The translations under genes and the position numbers were made by a program. The notes under the pieces were generated by a model. The model was given only the letters and a program-made list of their open reading frames with translations. It was not told the origin of the DNA and searched no databases. Below are positions 57,901-64,000 of a DNA stretch of 64,000 bases, one piece after another. Positions within the stretch are counted from its first letter, which is position 1; each line of letters begins with the position of its first letter. This DNA comes from Coturnix japonica (taxonomy: Eukaryota; Chordata; Aves; Galliformes; Phasianidae): the NCBI RefSeq assembly GCF_001577835.2, contig NC_029516.1:67069356-67133355 (forward strand), in the 5' to 3' direction.

Positions 57901-60630
57901 GACTTTTTTTCCTCTGTTCTACTGCAGGGAGAAATTCAGGCAAGATCAAGCGTATCAGGACACAAGAGGGTACTTCCCACAAAGTGCTCCTTTCCTTTGG
58001 GCTAACAGAGTGCCTTGCTGGGAATCTGCGGAGGCAGATATGTCAGCACAATTTAGAGAAGCTGTTTTAGTCTATGAACTAGCTTTGCTATAAGAAAACT
58101 GACAAAAGGGATGGAAATCTGGCATGAAAAGCCAGTTCTACATCCTCTTCTGTCCACTATGTTCTGCTGCTCTTAGGACACTAATGATGTGTAAACTGCA
58201 AAATCATGAAGGACAGGAGACAAAAGAAATTATATAAGCCCACCTTCCCAGATAGTTGCACAGGAATTTATGCTATAATTCTAATTTCCATCATTTGCAG
58301 ATCACCATATTCTAAAATAACATGGCAAGCTATATGAAATTTTCCCCAAATCTCTCCTTAAGCTATGGTGCAAAACCTTTCCTATCTTAACGAACTTTTT
58401 CCATATGAAGCTACATTCTCTGTATCTTTGAAAGGGTATTTTTAGAGGCCTTAAGTCAATAATCATTATGAATGTTGGTTACCAGTAGCCTTGAGATTCC
58501 TGTATTGATGGTGTGCTCCTAAATTTGAAAATAGATTCAGTGCACTGATGTCAGAGCATGGGCATTTTCAGCATAGCTGGACCACGCTGCTGCAGAAGTG
58601 AACATCTGAGTGCAATATAACCTCGCATGTGCAGCTAAAATGTGACTACATCCAGCCTTGACATGCCATTCTATTTGTGGGAGATGTCTATTCATAATGA
58701 ATTTGAGCCTTCTTACATGTATGAAGAATACTGTTCAGGGGCAGATTTTCAGATGGAGTAAACAAGCCAAACTAGACTCTCATTTTGTGGGTGCAGTGAC
58801 TTGGCCCAAAGAGCATGCCTACGAAAGGTACATTACAGCCACACATTCTGAATAATAGTCCGGACAATTCTTTTGTGAATATGACAGTTTTTTAGCTAGT
58901 TTTGTGTGATTTACACGTGAATTTATTTTGCTTGAATGTAAGTGGTGATCACAGCATAAGCAACAAACAACAAAAAAAATGGACTACTTGTCATATGCAA
59001 ATGGGATGCTTTGGATATGGCAAAGGAAATTAGTTATTCCTAATTTTCTGATCTGGCAGTATATAGAGAAAAGCTGGATTGGCACATTTTGTTCACCCAC
59101 AATGTGTGCTGCAGTTTGTGTTAGAAAAAAAAAAAAAAAAAAAGGCATTTTAAGAAAAAAAGCAGAGGGCAGACTTTGTCAAAGAAAAGCTTGTAGGATG
59201 TCAGTTCAGTTAGCACTGGTTCCCTAAAGGTGTGGATAGGCAGACTACAGCAGAGTTAGGTAGCAATCTATATTCTTTTGTTATATTCCTATTTGACTCT
59301 GAAATGAAGTTTGAGGAAAGTAGGAAGAGTGCATGGACAGAAGAAATCATTGTCTGAATGCTGACACAAATGTTTGTTTCTGATTACACCAGTATCATTA
59401 GGTTAGAATGAAATCTTTTCCTTCTTAAGCCAACACAGTCTGGAGTAATTTGTTGTTGCCAGTAATGGGACAGCTGGCATGAAAGGTGAGACTCACTGAC
59501 TGTTTCATACATATGGGTCAACAAGAACAAACAGTAAAAACACATGACAAGAAGTCTCTTTAAATGCAGTCTTTGGAGCCAAACTTGTTCTCAAGAACTG
59601 CAAACTCCTGCAGATCCTGTTTTGGTAGACATTTGGAAATCCAAACCACTCACACTGCTGAGTTTCTCTTTACACCATTGCTTTGTTCATATTACATACC
59701 AGTGCCAGCTACATCAACACTTGAAGCCAACACTGAAACCACAGAAGTTGTCAATGCGTGGAGTCCTGATTAATATGAGAGTGAATTATGCCATTGACAG
59801 GTATGATAAGTTTGGTAGCAAGCCCCTCAAATATAGCTAGTACAGTATCACTGCCACTCACTTTAGATAATTCCAGATAAACTTGCTGAGCTGGCACAGA
59901 AGGAAAAAATACCATTCACAAGTAGAATTTACATAATATGAATGTTATAGAGAGCATACAGGTATGATCTGTCAAAATCTTAAGCAAGACATTTTTTAAA
60001 AGAATAGTTCCATAGATGTGTGACTATGTAAAGTCAAACTCTTGAAAATGAATCAGTTTCCCAAGTCAGGGTTAAGTAAGAAACTTGTTATTGATAGGTT
60101 TTTTTGATGGTCACTTTCAAAGCACCTCAGCGTGCATTAGTATAAAGTCATGAAATGAGCTACCATCTTGGAAAGCATTGCTATGAATTCCCCATATGAG
60201 CCTGCGTGGCTCAGACTTTGCATTTTTTCAGTGTTTCTTTCCATATAGGCAGATCCCGTGATAATTTAAGGCCTAATCCACCTCTGTTACAAAACAATCT
60301 TTACTACTATTTCATTATGTTCTTAGATTGATACCCTAAATCAGTCAGTCAGAAAACTGTTAAGACCCAAGTTAGAAAGAAGCAGGAATACTTTATTATC
60401 AGCACTGGATATGCAGGAGATATGCTCCTCCTATTTCCTGGACACAAAGACTCAGCAGAATTTCCTTCCTTGGTCCAGAGACACAGCTCTTTCTGTTATC
60501 TAAACAAACTATCCATCAGTGAACACTAGGCAGCTTAACAGTATCATCACAACTTGTATTGATCCCTCTTTTTCCTTTGAGGATCTGTAACTAATGCATG
60601 AAAACCTTCACTATACCAATTTATTTTATC
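54963..60630. other. Intergenic, no recognised gene
   Basis: Contains an (AAAT)n/(AAAC)n run at about 55227-55290 and A runs near 59126-59142. A 121-codon open frame (57792 down to 57427, - strand) shows no domain I can name. No FGF6 sequence was recognised. Confidence 0.55.
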
Positions 60631-60973
60631 TCAGAACAATAATTGCAGCATACGGAAATAACTATCAAAAACAGTTTCTAGGTAAATCCCAGCCATTGTG
60701 CTGTTGTCCTGAATTTGCATTGCTGGGAACATCTCCCCATGTGCACAGGGCAACTGACCCTGACTGAGGGACATTAGTCTACTAGTAAACATACCTTTAT
60801 TTTCTTCACATAACCAAGACTTCCCTGTATGGCCCATAAAACCAGCTATTAAAAACAGAATATACAGTTGGACCACCAGAACCAAAGGTGTCTGTAAGTG
60901 CCCCTTCTCACATTTTGGTGTCTTGTTCAATTAGGCCTTGTGTGAAATTGCAAAATGAAGATATAGAATGATT

Positions 60974-61002
60974 CTTTTTTTTTTTTTTTTTTTTTTTTTT
61001 TC
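60974..61002. repeat. Poly(T) run
   Basis: T run of about 29 bases inside the retroviral fossil. Confidence 0.95.
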
Positions 61003-61548
61003 CCTACATGTGGATCTGATTGGTTGGTTTTCCCAAAGCCATGTGCTGTTTTTTCTGTTCTCTCCCCACAAGACAGTAAGGAATGGAAACTGTGCATTTT
61101 TAGTGTTGGATTCATTTTTGTATTCCATATCAACACAAACCAGACTGCTGCTGTTGCCAATTCTACCTGTTTTGGTAGAAATCCACTGCTACTAGTGGAT
61201 ACACTGTCTGCATGCTCCTTGGTTACTGGGTACATATTCAGAAGCCAGAGGAATTAGTCACATTAGCTAGTTTCCCCACTATTTGTAGACATGTATTTCC
61301 ATCCTTCACAGCCTACAAAGCAAATTGCAGCCAGCAATACTACTTTATACATTATGCTTGCTTAATTATCTTAACTTTCAATAGTGAGGTAGTCTATTCA
61401 ACTTTCCATGTGGAAGGTGCCTTCTTAATCTGAGAATAATTAATCCAGGATCCTTTTTCTTCCAATTTCAGTGCAGTGTAGCTGGAAACTTCTACTACTT
61501 GAAGGGTCCTTTACACTTCTCTTGCATTGTTTCAGAAGTCCAGGGTTT

Positions 61549-61716
61549 GATAGGTAGGAACACCGCTTTGCAGCACCGGAGGCCCGGGTTCGAATCCCCC
61601 CTGTGGCGCAAGTGGTAGAAATGCCGCTCTGCTACACAGGAGGCTCGAATCCCAGGGGTTGGACTCGATGTTCTCTAAGGTCCCTTCCAACCCGCATGAG
61701 ACTGTGATACTGTGAT
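61549..61716 (+). mobile_element. tRNA-derived SINE with CR1 tail, second copy
   Basis: Same architecture as the copy at 23671-23862. Unit 1 is truncated at its 5' end inside box A and keeps box B (GGGTTCGAATCC). Unit 2 follows (CCTGTGGCGCAAGTGGTAGA, box B-like GGCTCGAATCCC), then the CR1 tail GGGTTGGACTCGATGTTCTC, GGTCCCTTCCAACCC and GACTGTGATACTGTGATAT. The truncation at the 5' end fits target-primed reverse transcription. It lies inside the endogenous retrovirus, so it inserted later. Confidence 0.82.
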
Positions 61717-62724
61717 ATATACAAGTCTCCTGGTTGGAATGGATTCACTGAGGAATCCAGACTCAGAGATTTATTTAAGACCACATATTTATTTATCTCT
61801 TGCAAGACCCTCCTGAGAGCAATTAGTTTCTTTTATCATTTTCCCCCTGTATTTGCATCTCTCCTGGTAACCCAGGAGTCTGAGATGGTCATCTGTACAT
61901 CAGTTTGTATGGGCTAAGGCCTCGAGGCTAGGCTCTAATTCTCAACAATGCTAAAGGTAAAGCCCAAGTCCAACCCATAGAGGCCTCTTGACATATTTGC
62001 TCAGCTGCATTTTAAGAATTTAATTTATTCTTTCCACTTTCTCACTAGACTGGTGTCTATAAGGGGCATGTAGCTTCCATGTAACGTTTAGCAGTTCACT
62101 GATTTCAACAGCTACTTTAACTACAAATGTGTACTTCTACCGGATGACATTCCTATGCATATTCCAAATCTTGAAAAAAATTATTTCAATAATCTTTTCA
62201 CCACTTCTCTGCCTTTACTAGTGCAATATGGAAATGCTTCAGACCAATCAGTAAATGTATCCACTATGACTAACCAATATTTCAGTCCTCTAGTCCAAGG
62301 AAATTTAGTAAAATCAATCTGCCAATATTCTTCAGGTGTCTGTTTTTCTGAACTGACAACATATTTCACACCTTTCAGTGACTGACCTAACTACCTGTAG
62401 TATATCCCAACTAATAACTGACTTCTGAAGATGTTTCAGTAAATTTTCTGTTCCACAGTGTACAGAATTGTGCTCTTCCCTCACTAGGCTATTCATGAGA
62501 TAGTACAGTGCTACCGTAGGCATAAGGAATAACTGTCCAGCCATCTCTCTACCTTTCTGCTTTTAGTACTGTTAACAAATTTAGACCAGGTTTAGCACTT
62601 TAGCCTCTATACCTTTTTTTCTGCAGCCTTTTTGCAGTCAAATCAGTGACTGGAAAAATGTGACTGGAAATGTCAGGGCAAACAAGCCTAAATCCTGACC
62701 TAGATATACCAGATAGAGCTGGAT

Positions 62725-63005
62725 AGACTGGATTGATGGGCCAAGGCAAACTGTATGAGTTTCAATAGGGCCAATCATTGGGTCCTGCATTTTGGTCACA
62801 ATAACTCCAGACAATCCTACAGGCTCAGGGAGGAGTGGCTGGAAAGCTGCCTGGTGGAAAGGGACCTTAGTGTGCTGATGGACAGTCAGATGAATGTGAG
62901 CCAGCAGTGTGCCCAGGTGGCCAAGAAGGCCAATGACATCCTGGCTTGTGTCAGGAATGGTGTGGTGAGCAGGACTAGGGAGGTCTTCTCCAATCTGAGT
63001 GATTT
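62725..63005 (+). mobile_element. CR1 LINE, internal ORF2 segment
   Basis: The frame 62755-63027 reads [20 protein letters not shown] and then [20 protein letters not shown], the conserved end of CR1 ORF2. Both the 5' part and the 3' tail are missing. A different CR1 subfamily from the 9.2 and 24.4 kb copies. Confidence 0.88.
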
Positions 63006-64000
63006 TGTTAGCAAAATAGAGACATAAATGACCTGGTAAGGAGGACATCTGCAGAAGCTAGGAAAAGTGTGGCCAGTTTATTAAACACCACTGCAGACAC
63101 AGGCTGGTTTATGCTTCTATATCACAGTTTGCCTTTTGAAATATGATGCTGGCCAGGCATAGGTGAATGCCTCCTTGTCCCAGGAGAAAGAGATTGATCC
63201 TGTGCTCCCTTCTCATTGTGTGCTCCCAGCTCACCAAAAATAATCTTCAGGGAACTTTGGTGAGAAAAAAATAATAATAATAATAATAATGACTAGGCTC
63301 CACATCTCTATGAATAGCAGGAAAAAAAAAGGCAAAACTTTATTCCATTCACATAATTTTCTCTCTTCTCCCAGTCATTTGAAATTCAGCGTTGTATATG
63401 TCTCTATGGATACACTGACACAGTAACCTTATTCTACTTAACACTTGGGCCTACATTTCTGCCTGAGGAACTCCGCTACTCACCTCAGGTTCTGTACCCA
63501 AGACTATAAAGGCATGGGATGCTTGCGAGGGATGGACAAAGATAAATGCAATTTGCCCTCAACAGAATAGAGCAAATGCAATTTAAACAGAAAAATTAAT
63601 CAATTGGCTTACAGAGGATGCATCTCCTTATAACTTTGTACTGTTTGCTCTCTAGCTTCTTTCTTCAATCCTTATTCACTGGTCTGTCACTGAGAAGGTA
63701 ACTGCTCCTGTAAAATGTTTCTCCTTGCAACCATACAAGAACAGAGGAGTTTCCCAGCATGTCTCTTCTCTCATGACAGAAGGCCATTCTACCTTCTGTG
63801 TTCCCTGGCCTGAAGCCACTGGCAGAGACCCATAATCTGTCCACTCAGACTGGCTTTGTATTCTCATCGACCACCACCTGTGGGTATTGTTTGCATTGGC
63901 TTCACGACCCTGGGTTGTCAGTAGCTCCTGACATGATCTGTGCTGACAGAAGTACTGTAAGCAGCACATGTGAAAGCAGAAAGCACTGTACCTTTTAGAA
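63006..64000. other. Intergenic, nothing recognised
   Basis: Includes an (AAT)n run at about 63269-63289. A 97-codon open frame on the - strand (63969 down to 63676) has no domain that I can identify. Whether the retroviral fossil continues here could not be shown. Confidence 0.5.

Larger units (their letters stand above)
60631..62560 (-). mobile_element. Endogenous retrovirus fossil, class I (gamma/epsilon-like), pol end and possible env start
   Basis: The - strand carries integrase. At about 62.3-62.5 kb is the HHCC zinc-binding part. At 62181-62369 is core-domain similarity around WQIDFTKFP and VIVDTFTDWSEAFP. Further down are the typical C-terminal stretches near 62.0 kb and 61.4-61.5 kb. 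At 60631-60930 a hydrophobic leader-like segment may mark the start of env (weaker). LTRs and gag were not found. The copy is clearly broken, with several breaks, and is interrupted at about 61.55-61.72 kb by a SINE. Divergence suggests an old insertion. Confidence 0.75.

Noticed and set aside
49174-64000. FGF6, expected beside C12orf4 by human synteny
   Set aside because: None of its conserved exon sequences was recognised in this stretch; it may lie beyond the window.

Overview
The window reads as avian nuclear DNA. It is AT-rich with small exons and large introns. The repeats are mostly CR1 LINE 3' ends whose tails are variants of ATTCTGTG, and there are three copies of a mariner resembling the Galluhop/Mariner1 family known from chicken. 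The bird order cannot be fixed from the sequence. A recognisable tRNA-derived SINE with a CR1 tail is not something I would expect in chicken.

Protein-coding content is three genes, left to right. (1) The last two coding exons of a fatty acyl-CoA reductase (FAR1/FAR2 family, + strand, coding to 3765). (2) RAD51AP1 on the - strand, eight exons from 23965 down to 15390, closing into an uninterrupted 285-residue frame. (3) The C12orf4 orthologue on the + strand, with a non-coding first exon ending at 24168 and thirteen coding exons from 25671 to 47604, closing into a 550-residue frame. RAD51AP1 and C12orf4 are head to head across a CpG-rich promoter of about 200 bp (around 23966-24168), as in mammals. 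FAR and RAD51AP1 are tail to tail with about 11.6 kb between their coding ends. I found no trace of DYRK4 there, although it follows RAD51AP1 in human.

The rest is intron and intergenic DNA with layered mobile elements: about a dozen CR1 pieces (several nested), three mariner copies, two inverted copies of one short LTR inside RAD51AP1 introns, an old ERVL-like LTR in the large C12orf4 intron, and a decayed class I endogenous retrovirus at about 60.6-62.6 kb. There are also two copies of a SINE with two tRNA-like units followed by a CR1 3' tail: one lies about 80 bp inside RAD51AP1 intron 1, the other within the retrovirus fossil. A GC-rich 0.9 kb island at 48.1-49.05 kb, beyond the end of C12orf4, carries a decayed RING-finger gene fragment on the - strand. 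FGF6, expected after C12orf4 by human synteny, was not recognised before the window ends.

Functionally, RAD51AP1 assists homologous recombination, C12orf4 is a poorly understood cytoplasmic protein, and FAR makes fatty alcohols for ether lipids and waxes. There is no common pathway; the only regulatory link visible is the shared promoter.
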